From Ophiosphaerella korrae (Eukaryota; Ascomycota; Dothideomycetes; Pleosporales; Phaeosphaeriaceae), in the NCBI GenBank assembly GCA_028456385.1, contig JALNQF010000018.1:124001-188000 (forward strand): a stretch of DNA of 64,000 nt, in the 5' to 3' direction. Each line of letters begins with the position of its first letter. Position 1 is the first letter of the stretch. Below the pieces are notes generated by a model. The model was not told the DNA's origin, did not search any database, and saw only the letters and a program-made list of their open reading frames with translations. Position numbers and translations under genes: made by a program. Shown piece by piece: positions 1 to 10,978 of this stretch.

Positions 1-550
1 TTGCATATAGTTTGAGATTGAACCTCGAACAAGCAGTCCACTCTGTGAATTATCTCACTAAGTCTTCTAGTATGCACTCAGCGAACGTCCCTTGGCCTAC
101 CACCCCCGTGCCTGAGAAAAGGAGAATCCAGCGCTTCCAAGGTGAAAGGCATCGAGCCAGCCACACCCGCAAGCGCACGCCCTAGAGCATCTAGATGATG
201 CCTGAAGCTCCCTCAAGTATTCAAAAGCCTCAAGATGAGGGTCTAAAGCTGGTTGTGGCGCAAGGTCAAGGTCCAAAGCTAGTTGTGACGCAAGAATTCA
301 TATCCGATCATCCGCCCGAAGACGTGGTTACATAGCGTCATCGACCCTAGAATGATCAGGCATTTCAATTTTGGCGCCCTCTCCAAATAAATAAGGCCTT
401 TCTATGCTTCTTTGCAAGTGTAGTGTTCTCTCTTCGCCTTTCATCTGGCTGTTCCTTCTCGCGACGCGGACAATGTAGGTCTAGCGAGGTTGACTTGATT
501 CGATGAGTCATCATAATGGAAGACATTCATACTATGATACAAGGCATATG
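1..550. other. Intergenic, no gene recognised
   Basis: Neither strand shows a convincing reading frame, splice structure or RNA gene. The stretch runs up to the left terminal repeat of the Tc1/mariner element that starts at 551. Confidence 0.5.
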
Positions 551-1875
551 TACAATGTGCCCCCATAAGCGGGTTTGTAGCGCCGAAGGGGGCGGAGGCC
601 CGAGCGAGCTAGTAGCAAAGAAATGTTATTTTCTATATAAATTACATACAAAGAGTCATCGAGTAGTCATCATCCCTACCACTTAGTGTGCCCGCCACCT
701 GCCTGGATAACTGCCTGGCAGCGCTCTCTCATTGAGGTAGTATATTTCTGATACTCAGTTATCTGAATTTTCTCCCACTCCTCCTGTAGGTACTGCTTTA
801 CATCCTCTTTAGTATGTGGGAAGCGCTTCTGTACCCGGTATTTTAGTAGCCGCCAGACGTTCTCAATAGGGTTGAGGTCTGGTGAGTTAGCTGGCCACCA
901 CATTTTCTTAATCCCTATAGCTCTCTCTGCAGCCGTTGTCGCTCTTGAGGTGTAAATAGAGGCGTTATCTTCCATATATATAAGCTCTCTACCTGTAAGC
1001 TCTTTATATTGCTCTTAGAAGGTTGTAATAAGGGGTAGGACGTAGCGAATATAGACTGCTGAGTTGACAGTTTTCTTCTTATTTGTACACCACTCCTTCT
1101 CAAAGAAGAGGAGTAGCCCCTTTATATCAAAGGAGATAATAGACCACACCATACAAGCTAAGTATTTCTTAAATTTTAGGACGCAGCAGGCAGGCAGGTA
1201 CTTCTCCTCAGCTCTCCTTGTAACGTATATCTGACCGTGGCTCACACGTACTGACATCTCATCACTCCAGCTAACGCCTGCCCACTGCTTGTCAGTCCAG
1301 TCAAGGTGCTCTCACGCCCAGAGCACTCGATCCTCCATATGCTGTAGCGTAAGTAGAGGTTTTTCTGTTGCCTTCCGTCGATGGTAGAGCTCCTTCTCAA
1401 AGGCCTTAACGAGTGTACGCTTACAGACGTTAATGTCGAGCTCATAGGCAATCTCTTCTCGAGTTTTTCGTCGTTGTTCAGCATTTTCAGTAGCATGACG
1501 AACAAGGAGCTTGCGAGTAGGTGTATCAATAAGAGGCTTTCTACCCTGTGGCTTCGTAGGAGTACTTTGCGTACGGAGACAATTAGAAATAGTCTGCTGT
1601 GAGATTCCTAGCTTTTGGGCAATTGCTGTCTGTTTCCATCCAATCTCAGCTAGTGTATGGATTTTGACGCGCTCCTTGTAGGATACTCGGCGATTTGGCG
1701 TTTTTGGCATGGCTGGCTGGCTGGCTAGCTAGTTGACGAGCTGGAAAAAAATACCTTGGCTTTGTATGGGAGGCTTATATAAACGTATGTATTTTTTTCT
1801 AACTGCTTCATGCAGGATCTATGCACGGACTATTTGTCAGCGGCGCTACAAACCCGCTCATGGGAGCACATTGTA
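551..1875 (-). mobile_element. Tc1/mariner (DD34E) DNA transposon, complete but inactivated
   Basis: The ends are inverted repeats of about 35 bp (551-585 and 1841-1875). Both read TACAATGTGC inward, followed by the shared stretch AGCGGGTTTGTAGCGCCG, with only two differences in between. Each end starts with TA, the target dinucleotide of the Tc1/mariner superfamily. The 1.3-kb length and a single leftward transposase are typical of the family. The transposase has two in-frame stops (see the entry at 676-1710), so this copy cannot encode an active enzyme. It could still be moved by a transposase from an intact relative because both ends are preserved. That last point is inference. Confidence 0.9.
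676..1710 (-). pseudogene. Tc1/mariner transposase with two nonsense codons
   Basis: One frame of 345 codons, the family's usual length, runs from ATG at 1710 to the stop at 676 without frameshift but with two internal stops. The N-terminal third has the paired helix-turn-helix of Tc1 transposases (motifs KLGISQQTISN and GRKPLIDT). The catalytic triad is visible: Asp in SWSDEM, Asp in YMEDNAS, and Glu in NSPDLNPIENVW. There are 34 residues between the second Asp and the Glu, which defines the DD34E group. The stops are TGA at 1312-1314, where CGA (Arg) is expected, and TAA at 1015-1017, where CAA (Gln) is plausible. Both are C-to-T changes on the coding strand, and the second is in the CpA context favoured by RIP. 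Confidence 0.9.
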
Positions 1876-2070
1876 GGTGGGCCCCGGGCGGCAGGGGTGC
1901 GCAGGAGTAGCTTAAGCCTGATTCAGTCTTGTTTTACATACAAACTTCAGTGAGGCGTGGACACGCAGGCGACTGAAAATCACATATTTCAATACAAAAT
2001 TACAGAGGATTTGATGTGAAACAGTCGGGTAGAGAGGTATCGCTTGACCCTACCGCCCGGGACCCACCTA
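1874..2070. mobile_element. 197-bp MITE-like inverted-repeat element
   Basis: The ends 1874-1897 and 2047-2070 are inverted copies matching at 21 or 22 of 24 bases. The left reads TAGGTGGGCCCCGGGCGGC; the right differs by two C-to-T transitions and one terminal mismatch. Both ends begin with TA, and the left TA is shared with the right end of the Tc1 element. No coding potential lies between them. This fits a non-autonomous TA-inserting element, though no second copy is seen in the window. Confidence 0.65.
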
Positions 2071-2082
2071 CACTACCTATGC

Positions 2083-2470
2083 CTTGTACAAGGGGATGCA
2101 GGAAAGGGTGAGTAGTGCGTTCGGTGCGCTCGGGCTATAGAAAGTTATCGAAGATTCCTTACTCCAATAGAAATCTGTATATAATTCAAGAACCAAAGAA
2201 CTTTTGAAGGTTACTCAAGTCAAGGGTTTGCAAGAGATGGCCAAAAACAAAGGAGCAGCTAATAACTGCAATCCAGGAAGAATGGGCCAAGATTGAACTC
2301 AAGGACATTCAGAAATACTGCTCAAATATGAGAGAACGTTGCGAGGCTATACGCCTGGCTGGAGGTGAGCATACACGATACTGGGTTGATCCAAGTTGTA
2401 TATAAATTACAGTGTACGTGAGCACACCAAACCGCACTACTCACCCTTCCTGCACCACTCTTGTGCCAAG
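2083..2470 (+). mobile_element. Internally deleted Tc1-like element
   Basis: Inverted repeats of about 48 bp bound this element (2083-2132 and 2420-2470). Their best-conserved core is GGGTGAGTAGTGCG. Inside, at 2223-2384, is the last part of a Tc1-type transposase in the rightward orientation. The N-terminal half and catalytic centre are missing, so this is a deletion derivative of a family different from the element at 551-1875. Confidence 0.7.
2223..2384 (+). pseudogene. Tc1-type transposase C-terminal relic
   Basis: Fifty-four codons read as a Tc1 transposase C-terminus, with TKEQLITAIQEEWAKI followed by MRERCEAI and AGGEHTRYW. They align by eye with the C-terminus of the transposase at 676-1710 (EEWEKI, MRERCQAV, AGGGHTKW), but the sequences differ enough to be separate families. 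No start codon or upstream domains remain. Confidence 0.75.
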
Positions 2471-2490
2471 CAGGTCGCGCGAGGTTGCAC

Positions 2491-2891
2491 CTCAGCCAGG
2501 CGCGCTAAAAACTCGGTTGACGCGCTCAGTTCATATCCTAAACCTAACTAAGTAATGCGGCCAAGTACCTCAAATTTTGAACTTTAACACACCTCTTTGA
2601 ACTTTTGTACTTTTTCCCAAATTAAAAGATACACTTAGGATATGTTTCAGCTACATTTTGGCTACCTTTAAGAAACGTCCTAGATACCTTCTAGACACCT
2701 TCTAGACACCTTCCATTTTCTTCTCTTTTAGATAGAAAACTATCCCATACATATTCTCTTAAAAGTAGAGCTCTTAAAAAGAAATGGATAAAAAGATATA
2801 GCTTCTTAAAGAATCTCTGAAAGCTCAGTTGAGTTTTTAGGGGTAGATCTGAGGTCCTGCCGACACGCGAGTTTTTAGCGCGCCTGACGAG
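2491..2891. mobile_element. MITE-like element with 24-bp inverted repeats
   Basis: The ends 2491-2515 and 2868-2891 are inverted copies sharing CAGGCGCGCTAAAAACTCG. The 350 bp between them are AT-rich, contain short repeated motifs (CTAGAYACCTTC three times near 2680-2715) and have no reading frame. The structure is that of a non-autonomous DNA element; its family is not recognised. Confidence 0.6.
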
Positions 2892-3928
2892 GGTATACGC
2901 TCGTAGGTCGCTGTAATGCTCATCTCAACACTACCTGGCTACCAGTGCAATGCAACGCATTTATGACAATTTCATCACAAAAGCACCTAAGTATCGTGGT
3001 ACCTAGCATCACATCAACCCAGTACCATGGCTGAAACGTGTGTTCTTCGACCTAGACACAAACCTGAATGCGCCTGCAGTTTCCACTGAGAGGGAAACGA
3101 CCCTGAGGCCACTTCGGACTTCACGCAGAACCTCCCATGATTTGTGCCTGGTGCCCATCACTCGAGCACCGGTATTCTTGCGCCCCTACATACGCAGCAG
3201 CCATTGAATCGACGCACTGTGCAACCCCATATGTTCATTGCCAGGTAGTGTGTGGTGGTGGGTCCAACGCTGCAGGGGCCAAGCCATCTGACGTTTCAGC
3301 CTCCTCTTTGCATCACGAACTCCAAACTTGGTGCCTCAGGATGGTTTCAGCAAAGGCTTCATGGCCGTATTTTCGGTGTGCGCGATAACTCTTGGTCCTC
3401 GATCTGGCCAAAGCATCATGCTCGTTGTCCCACCTACGCATTGGCGTGACCGGACACCGGGACTCCGATGCTGTGCTGTGATACATCCGACCAATGAATT
3501 TCTACAGCTTCAGGTCAAGCCTGAGAAGCGACCATTCCATTGGAGCGTTGAGCCGCGATGAAGGAAAACGGCTCCGCGAGAGACGCGCGAAATCCATGCC
3601 GACTAAGCCCCAAACTGCGACACTCGTATCTGCCGTCGCGTATGGAGCCACTGAATACGTATTCATCCCCCTTGAGTTGGTCATAATATTGCAACGGATC
3701 ACTTGTCTGCATGCGGGTGCTAAGGCTCCGGAGGCGTTCGCGCACGTTCGCATAGCAACATCCTTTTCCTTGGTGCCGAGTTACTTCAGCCTGAGTATCA
3801 CTCTTTCACTGTTCTTTGCGTTGACGCTCTTTACGTTCCTTACTTTCGAAGCACTCCGCGAGCTGCTGCCAGCTGGACTAGGCTTATCTTACATTCATTT
3901 AACCAGTTCCGCGTGTTCGAGATTAATA
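2892..3928. other. Intergenic, probable leader of the gene at 3929
   Basis: No supported gene. An open frame continues upstream of the chosen ATG at 3929 from about 3494, but it lacks recognisable features and is probably 5' untranslated sequence. An upstream start for the next gene cannot be excluded. Confidence 0.4.
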
Positions 3929-4939
3929 ATGGGGGCCGGGATGAAGATCATAATGGGACTGCGGGTTATTGCCCTGGTCGCCACTCTGGCAGTCGTTGGT
4001 TTGGGTGCCTGGGGTACAATCTACCACTCTCTTTAATAATGAATCGACTGACCATGTTCGATAGTCCAGTTCATAATACACGATGTCGAGATACGAGGAA
4101 CAGCAGTACTACAGACTCTACAGCTAGACGCAACAGTAGCAGAGAATTGGCAAGAATTCTTCGCTGTAGTCAACGATGGAACCATGGAGATATGGGTCTC
4201 CATTGCTGCTGTATGTCTTTACTACTAGGTTCAATGGCCTGGCTAATATGTCCAGGGTTCTCTTGCCTTCGTTACTGGCCTTTTAGTCTTTCTCTCCACC
4301 GTCCTCCGGCGACTCCAAATGCCAAGCTCCGTCAGCGTCCCTCTTGAACTTATGTCATTTTGCGCCATGGCCACAGCAGTCGGCTGCACAGTTGCTTTCG
4401 CCTTTAACTTGAACACTTTCGATATCACGAAGCTTACCACATCCGATTCCGCCGACCTCGCCACGTTCACTAGGATCATCGGGATTTGCATAGGTCTCGT
4501 CCTTACGGCTGGTGGAGCGTCTTTCATACTTATGGTCACCACAATAACATCAATGATACAAGCGTGCCTTCGAAAACAAGCCAAGGAGAGTTGTTCTTTC
4601 GAACCAACGGCATCGTCGCTTGGTATGGGTCATGGCTACCAGGCCATTGTGCCCCCTGTGCCAAGTAGCCGACCGCCAACACTATATGACCCAAGGAAAC
4701 CGCTTCCAAAACAGCTGGACGAAATGCCTGCAACAGAAGAAGAAGAACATCTAGTCGAGAAAATAGGAAGGGTGGATTCGGGGCTGAGTGTTGAGAGCAG
4801 AAGCGCCAGACCTGGCGAAGTAGAACAGACCTGGCTGCTATATTCAGACAACCCGCAACAAGCGCAGCAGACGAGACCCTCGAGGCCTTGGAGCAATATG
4901 CGGCAACAGAATAAAAGTCCGAGGACACACGCTGGATAA
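3929..4939 (+). CDS. Four-TM MARVEL-like membrane protein
   Basis: Three exons (3929-4013, 4065-4210, 4256-4939) give 304 residues. Introns of 51 and 45 nt have GTACAA/GATAG and GTATGT/TCCAG borders, and the frame is kept across both. Four hydrophobic segments are visible: VIALVATLAVVGLGAW near the N-terminus, WVSIAAGSLAFVTGLLVFL, LMSFCAMATAVGCTVAFAF and IIGICIGLVLTAGGASFIL. A hydrophilic tail of about 120 residues follows, rich in Pro, Gln and Glu. This layout matches fungal MARVEL-like proteins, which sit in plasma-membrane or vesicle membranes; the domain call rests on topology only. ATGs at 3941 or 3953 are alternative starts. Confidence 0.65.
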
Positions 4940-5016
4940 TTAGCTTGCACATGGTCACGCGCCAGTGAAAGTATATTAATATAGAGCATGTACAGCAAAA
5001 AGAAATGTATACTCGA

Positions 5017-6219
5017 CTACAATTTACTCATGGCCTTCAAGACGCGAGGATGTGCCACTTTACCAGGCTTTAATTTACTCCAGTCACTCTCATATCCTTC
5101 TTCAACATCCGGGTACGGTCCCAACGGCGTGATAGCATGCGGATTGATTTCCGAATGGCTTTTTGTGTACTATTCCTTGTATCAGTATTCGCGATATATG
5201 TTGTGTACCAAGAATGAGCACCCACATTCTCTTTGATATGTTTGAAATCCGTCGACTCGTTGAACCCTGGCACATTCCAGTACAAATTCTTCAAGTAATT
5301 ATTGAGCACCGGGTAATCATGTCGTATCATGCCTAGATTCGTTTTGAAATGCTGCACGTACACGGTGTCGAAGCGGACTATCGTCGGATAGGCAAGGAGA
5401 TCTAGCTCCGTCAATGTATTGCCTAGTATGTATGGCCCGCCGTTCTTGTGCAGCAGTGCCTCGAGCTTGTTGAGAGCGGCGAATAGGGGGACAACGTTCT
5501 TCTCGTATTCCTCCTGTGTGTTTACAAAGCCGGATTTGTATACACCCAGGCAGATGAGCGACGTAAGCCAGGGGTATATGTCGTCGATTTGAGGCCTCAA
5601 GTCTGGCGGGTAGAAATCCTGCTTCTTGATCTTTTCATCTTGGATCACGGAGTCGAATGCATGGGGTAGCCATCTGAGTAACTCTAGGCTTTCGTTGTTC
5701 ACGATGCGGTTAGTTTTCTTGTCCCATAGCATTGGCACGGTGTACCTTCCCTTATATGCTGGATCATCGCGGAAATACAGCTGGTGTAGGAAGCGGCTGT
5801 TGAAGAGGTGGTCTGGCGTGGCATTGGGGTAGGTTTCGTCGAAGCGCCAGCCTGGTTCTCCTTTGGGATAGGGCCGAACTACTGAAAGAGTAATAACAGA
5901 GGTGAGTTGCTGAAGGTGGCGGACAAGGTTTGCACGATGCGCAAAGGGGCAGAAAAGTCCTGGCATATATTAGTTAAATGTGCTGTTGTAGTCTATGAGG
6001 TTTAGGTGAATGGATTGGGTGCTGAATTTGAAGAACTTGAATTTATTGTACAAATATAACTGAAAGCCATATCTTACCGACGTATAAGTGATATCGATCT
6101 TTCTCTGGAGGGAACTCTCCTCCTTCTTTGATCACCCCGTGCCAGCCATCATCTGTTCCTATCTTGTGAAGCTCCTGGGTTACTAGAACTCCCTCAGTCT
6201 TTGGGGCGACTTCCGGCAT
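5017..6219 (-). CDS. Xi-class glutathione S-transferase (glutathionyl-hydroquinone reductase, ECM4-like)
   Basis: Three exons (6078-6219, 5226-5959, 5017-5169) encode 342 residues, close to the family's length. The family reduces glutathionyl-hydroquinones using a conserved cysteine. Here the thioredoxin-like N-domain has RYHLYV followed by CPFAHR, with the likely catalytic Cys near residue 51, where most relatives have CPWAHR. The motif YTVPMLWD and the helical C-domain with ELDLLAYPTIVRFD and YPVLNNYLKNLYW are also typical. The 56-nt intron 5170-5225 (GTGGGT...CTGAT...TAG) is needed to read the family's tail KSHSEINPHAITPLGP. Without it, the reading ends in a false Arg/Lys-rich C-terminus. 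A cytosolic detoxification role is inferred from the family. Confidence 0.9.
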
Positions 6220-6474
6220 TTGCGATTTGCGATTTCTGAGATCTAACAGCTGTAGATGCAGTGGCCACTTTAAAGTCAATGTATGGTATCGCGATGATCC
6301 AGCATGCATGATCTAGATTGAAGCGATACGTGGGGCATTTGCTTACATCGATATGCGGGGTTGCTTCTTGTTGGTAAGCTTCCGAACGGTTCCGACACGA
6401 TTCCAATCGTATCAAGCAAATACAACAATCGAAGCCAGAGACTGTAGTATATCGTTCCTGGGTCAAACAAATGA

Positions 6475-6643
6475 TAACGTAGTTTACAAGCGAGTGACGC
6501 ACCCCAAAACATACCAAAAACGCTGAAAAACAGCCTCTTAAATCTCAACGTCAGCGCTATAATATTCTCTATAAACCTAAGGATAGGTTTTTCAGCGTTT
6601 TTGGTGTGTTTTGGGGTGCGTCACTCGCTTGTAAACTACGTTA
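6475..6643. mobile_element. MITE family copy 1 (169 bp)
   Basis: The element begins TAACGTAGTTTACAAGCG and ends with its reverse complement. The inverted repeats are about 55 bp and include GACGCACCCCAAAACA and CCAAAAACGCTGAAAAA, leaving a centre of under 60 bp. The ends are TA-bounded. Copies 2 (22708-23053) and 3 (23925-24308) share the same end design. It lies about 255 bp upstream of the GST start codon. Confidence 0.85.
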
Positions 6644-7979
6644 GTATTCTGGTGAACCGCAGCCAAATAAAAACAACCTCATCGTTTGGGCTCATAGCCT
6701 AAACAAGAGTAACATCGATTTTCGTATGGTTTTGGATGTGCGAGCTCTTTACGTTGTTGCTTCATTCACTCCTAGATCTGGGGTAAATCGAATTGTATAC
6801 GACATGAGTTCTCATTCCAGTATCATGATGTTTCAAATTTCATCTCACCCATCGAGGCTGACATGCGATGGATCGTTCGGAGTCGCAGTAAAATCTTAAA
6901 ATAATCCTATTTCGAGGCCCCTGGTTTCGAGTAGAATAATGCGTGGAATGTTGAGAACTTGAGCTATCCAAGCCGTTGGTTAAAAATATACTTTAATGAA
7001 AAATTGAATTTAATAATGGGTGTGCTAGTTGTTAGGGAACCAATTATATCACATGCACTAATGGTTAGGTACCAAATGAGTATACCGGTTAGTGGTGTCA
7101 TTCACCCATGGAAGCCGGCTCACCACTTCCAACTTTTGGTGGGAAATTGACCGCGAAGATATGCTATGCGGTGAAGAGTGCGATTTGAAACAAATAGGTA
7201 CGTTTGTTCCGCAAAGTACCAATACACCCATGAAGGCCGATTTGATCCGACTTGGCTTAGGTAGTAAACTAGTATTGCACTATATTCCCGAACTGCAGCA
7301 CGCGACATGAACGAGATAGATACTAGTATGCATATTGATCCTGGGGTGCGGCGGGTTCTATGCAAAATGAATGGTGTGGCGTCCGGGAAGATAGTCTGAC
7401 GTCACAAACCTTATTCTGAGAGGACCGATTCACGGAATAAGATTTAGGCGCAACTTGGCACAAAGATCAATGGAGCTTGTTAGCGGCCCGGGTGAAGTCT
7501 TGGGTAGAGCTTGAGAGTCTTACGAATATAATATCTCTTGGAGCAACAACAGCGTTGCTATCAGTTCGGGATGCGCGCTCTGCATCAAAATAAGTATGCG
7601 GCTCGCGGTCGGGTCCACAATTAACATCGCTTTTGCTTTCTATGAGAGGCTAATGTTGATCTCTATTGATCACCGCCATAGCGCCAAAACCTATCAGTGT
7701 CATGGTCCACAGATGTGAGATGACGTCTTGGAGCGTTGGACTCTCTGGCTAGGTATCCGCTCATGTACCGTGGTTAATACACGCACAAAGGCACTCTGCG
7801 CCTGCTTATAATCCATGCCGCCTGCCTGCCACATCCAACGATCTCTCAAACTTTGTCTCACCCTCAGCTCTGCACTTCTTGGTTTTCTCAACTGCAATCA
7901 CTGAACTTGAGGTAAGCCGGTGAGGCAAAAGTAACCTCAACCATCTTTTCACGTTTCTGTCGTTCGAAGCCCATTCATT
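6644..7979. other. Intergenic, no gene recognised
   Basis: Only short unrelated frames are present. The last few hundred bases are probably the promoter and leader of the MFS gene at 7980. No repeat or RNA gene was recognised. Confidence 0.45.
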
Positions 7980-9968
7980 ATGGCTTCTGCAACAGAAATT
8001 CACCCCAATATCCACGATGGCCAAACAATCGGGAAGCACGAAGCAACCGACGCAGAGAAGGATTCGTCATCCGACCTTCGACAAGAGAACCCTGCAGCGG
8101 AAGCAGACAGCGATGCCGATAGGCGACACTTTGAGAAATATGGCACCTACGACCGCTGTAAGTACCGGCCCCGGCTTTTTCGAATTCCCATAAACTTATA
8201 CCTTGCGTAGATGAGATTACCGAAGAAGACTGTTACGATGAACTTGGCTTTGCTTTTCCGACATGGAAGAAGTGGACTATTCTTTCCATTATTTTCCTCG
8301 TGCAAGTAAGCATGAACTTCAATACTTCGCTGTACAGCAATGCTGTTCCTGGCATCAAAGAAGAGTTCGGCGTCAGTGCTCAGGCTGCCCGCCTTGGTGC
8401 TGCGTTGTTCCTGGTTACCTATGCTTTCGGATGCGAGCTTTGGGCGCCTTGGTCTGAAGAGCTCGGAAGATGGCCTGTCCTTCAGCTCAGTTTGCTGTTT
8501 GTAAACATTTGGCAAATTCCTGTGGGCATTGCGCCTAACTTCGCAACTATCCTTGTAGCTCGCTCCCTCGGTGGTCTTTCTACTGCTGGTGGATCAGTCA
8601 CCTTGGCAATGGTTGCTGATATGTAAGTTATCCTTCATCATAATCATAAATTGGACAACCACTAATCTCTTATGTAGGTGGGAAGCAAATGAGCAACAGT
8701 ACGCTGTGGTAAGTGCAGATTGCCCCCCTGTCCAGAACTATCGCTAACGGTTGTCACTAGGCCTTCATTGTATTCTCATCCGTCGGTGGGTCTGTACTAG
8801 GCCCAATTGTTGGTGGCTTTGTTGAGCAATTCCTGGCCTGGAGATGGAACATCTGGATCCAGCTCATCTTCGGTGGCGCCGTCCAGATCCTCCACGCAGC
8901 TCTTGTCCCCGAGACCCGTACAACCGTCTTGATGGACAGGATCGCGAAGAAGCGCCGCACCGAGGGCGACAAGAATGGAAAGCCAGTCAACATCTGGGGT
9001 CCCAACGAGCTCAAGACCTTCAAGGAAAGATTCAACCCTCGTGAAATCATGGTTACCTGGATGCGTCCGTTCCGCATGTTCTTAACTGAACCCATCGTAC
9101 TGGTCCTCTCTTTGCTTTCCGGTTTCTCGGATGCCATCATCTTCATGTTTCTCCAGTCCTACGCATTAGTATATGAGCAATGGCACTTTACGCCATCTCA
9201 AATTGGTCTTACTTTCGTTGCTATTGGCCTCGGATACTTGCTTGCTTGGTTGTCGTTCTTCCCAGCCATCAAGCGCAACGCCAGACTACGACGTGAACGA
9301 CCTGGTGACGAGCAGGCACAGTACGAATCGCGACTATGGTGGCTTCTATTTACCGCGCCATGCCTTCCTATTGGCTTAATCATCTTCGCGTGGACAAGGT
9401 GAGCACACAGTCCTCGGCCATTCATGAGAATCTAGCTAATTTGAATAGTACCGGTCCACCTCTTCACTGGATAGGGTCCCTGATCGGGTCGGCAATCATC
9501 GGCATTGCTAACTACTCAATCTACATGGCCACCATCGACTACATGATCTGCGCCTACGGCCCTTACAGCGCCTCTGCAACAGGTGGCAACGGCTGGGCTC
9601 GCGATTTCCTGGCTGGTGTGCTCACTTTGCCCGCAACGCCCTTCTTCCAGAACATTGGCGGAAAGAACCATCTAGCACACGCTTCAACCATCTTGTTCGC
9701 TATTTCACTGCTCTTGGTTGTATCAGTCTACGTCATCTACTGGAAGGGCCCTGTGCTCAGGAAACGAAGCCCGTTCGCTCAGCAACTTAGTGCGGCGCGT
9801 GACGATACGGGTGGTAGGAGGGTTAGCGCTCTTCCTGGGTTGTATGGGTCGAGAGCGAACTCTATCACAGCGGACGGAACGATGCCAGGGAGACGGGGTA
9901 GTGTGGTTCGTGGCATGAATCGCGGGAATAGTGTGTCGAGGGTTCCTGCTGAGATTGAGCAGCATTGA
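7980..9968 (+). CDS. MFS transporter, DHA1 (drug/polyamine proton antiporter) type
   Basis: Five exons (7980-8157, 8211-8622, 8678-8708, 8761-9398, 9449-9968) give 592 residues. All four introns have GTAAGT or GTGAGC donors and short pyrimidine-AG ends; the third exon is only 31 nt. The protein has a hydrophilic N-tail of about 80 residues, then the first half with KKWTILSIIFLVQVSMNF and LGAALFLVTYAFG. A cytoplasmic loop (KNGKPVNIWGPNELKTF) leads to the second six-TM half, and a Ser/Gly/Arg-rich tail ends the protein. This is the plan of fungal DHA1 transporters related to the Tpo polyamine group, acting at the plasma membrane. The substrate cannot be read from the sequence. Confidence 0.88.
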
Positions 9969-10247
9969 GGACTGGTGTGTATTACCAGCTTCATAGCTAT
10001 TCCTTATTCCTTTTTTTTTTGGCATGATTTGATTCTTTGCTTCTTTGACTGAATCTATAATGGTGACGGCGCATCGCATACTGGTACGACATGGCCGTTG
10101 AGTTTTGAGTTCCACCCAAGGTAAGAAGAACTAGTGTGCAAATTATTTATTATTTTTACCATGAAATAAAATTAGCAAACATGCATGTCTTTTCGACCCT
10201 TCATATCGCCTCGAGCTACTATCTAGCACGCTTTCATGCCATGATCC

Positions 10248-10637
10248 CTAGTCAAAAGCAGAATTCACATGATCCTCCAAACTAAAGTACAACGCCGACA
10301 ACAACACCGTCAGCGCAGCAATCATCCACTGCCCAATCGCAAACCCACCATCCTCCACTTTCATAGCCAAATCATACCCCCAGCGCGACTCCAAAACTCG
10401 CCACTATAATAGCCAACAGCACCCAGCATATCGCAACCTTATCCGGCCCTTCCACAATACGGATTCCCCACCCTTCTTTAAGCTCCCCCCGGATTGACCT
10501 TGAGCTCCTGGGACCAAAACTGTCTCCAAGCATCTTTGGCAGACGGCCAATGTACCGCGCGCGCTGTTGCTTTGAAAGCGAGAATTGTGTTTCCAGAAGT
10601 AGTGCAGGAATGTGCGCGAGTCCATTGGTGGTAGCAC
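10248..10637 (-). pseudogene. C-terminal relic of a fungal multi-TM protein
   Basis: On the minus strand the pieces ARYIGRLPKMLG, GWGIRIVEGPDK, VAICWVLLAIIVASFGVAL and YDLAMKVEDGGFAIGQWM, then a last TM segment and FSLEDHVNSAF, follow one another. They resemble the membrane-anchored C-termini of a fungal protein type common in Pleosporales. Reading them together needs at least two frame changes, and no intact N-terminal part is present. A 21-base G run borders the upstream edge. The family match is from memory of the pattern, not from a search. Confidence 0.5.
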
Positions 10638-10658
10638 GGGGGGGGGGGGGGGGGGGGG
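10638..10658 (+). repeat. Poly-G tract of 21 bases
   Basis: An uninterrupted G run with further G-rich sequence just after it (to about 10680). It sits at the edge of the relic at 10248-10637 and is a likely site of length error in sequencing or replication. Confidence 0.9.
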
Positions 10659-10978
10659 TGGAGGGGGGGTTGGAGATTGTATTCGTAGCGCTTTGATGTG
10701 AGGAACTTGTTCGGAGGGGAGGGGATTCTTCGGAGAAGAAGCCTACGTGTTGGCTTGCGTCAACCGCGAAGTGGACGAATTTGATGCCCCGATGGCTGGT
10801 AGAGGAATCGCCGCCAAGCTGGTTTGTGTATTGTGAAGTATTGGTTGTGTATTTTGCTGAAAAGATGTGCGTCTGTGAATATTGTGGAGCTGGTTAGTTA
10901 CACTGCTGGATGTCACTTGGATCTTGGCTAGTTTGGTCTCGTACTTTCCGACGTTGACGCGTAGTTCGAGGTATTTGC

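Noticed and set aside
3137..3560. Short plus-strand frames as a separate gene
   Set aside because: Three overlapping short frames without motifs, introns or consistent composition; probably leader sequence.
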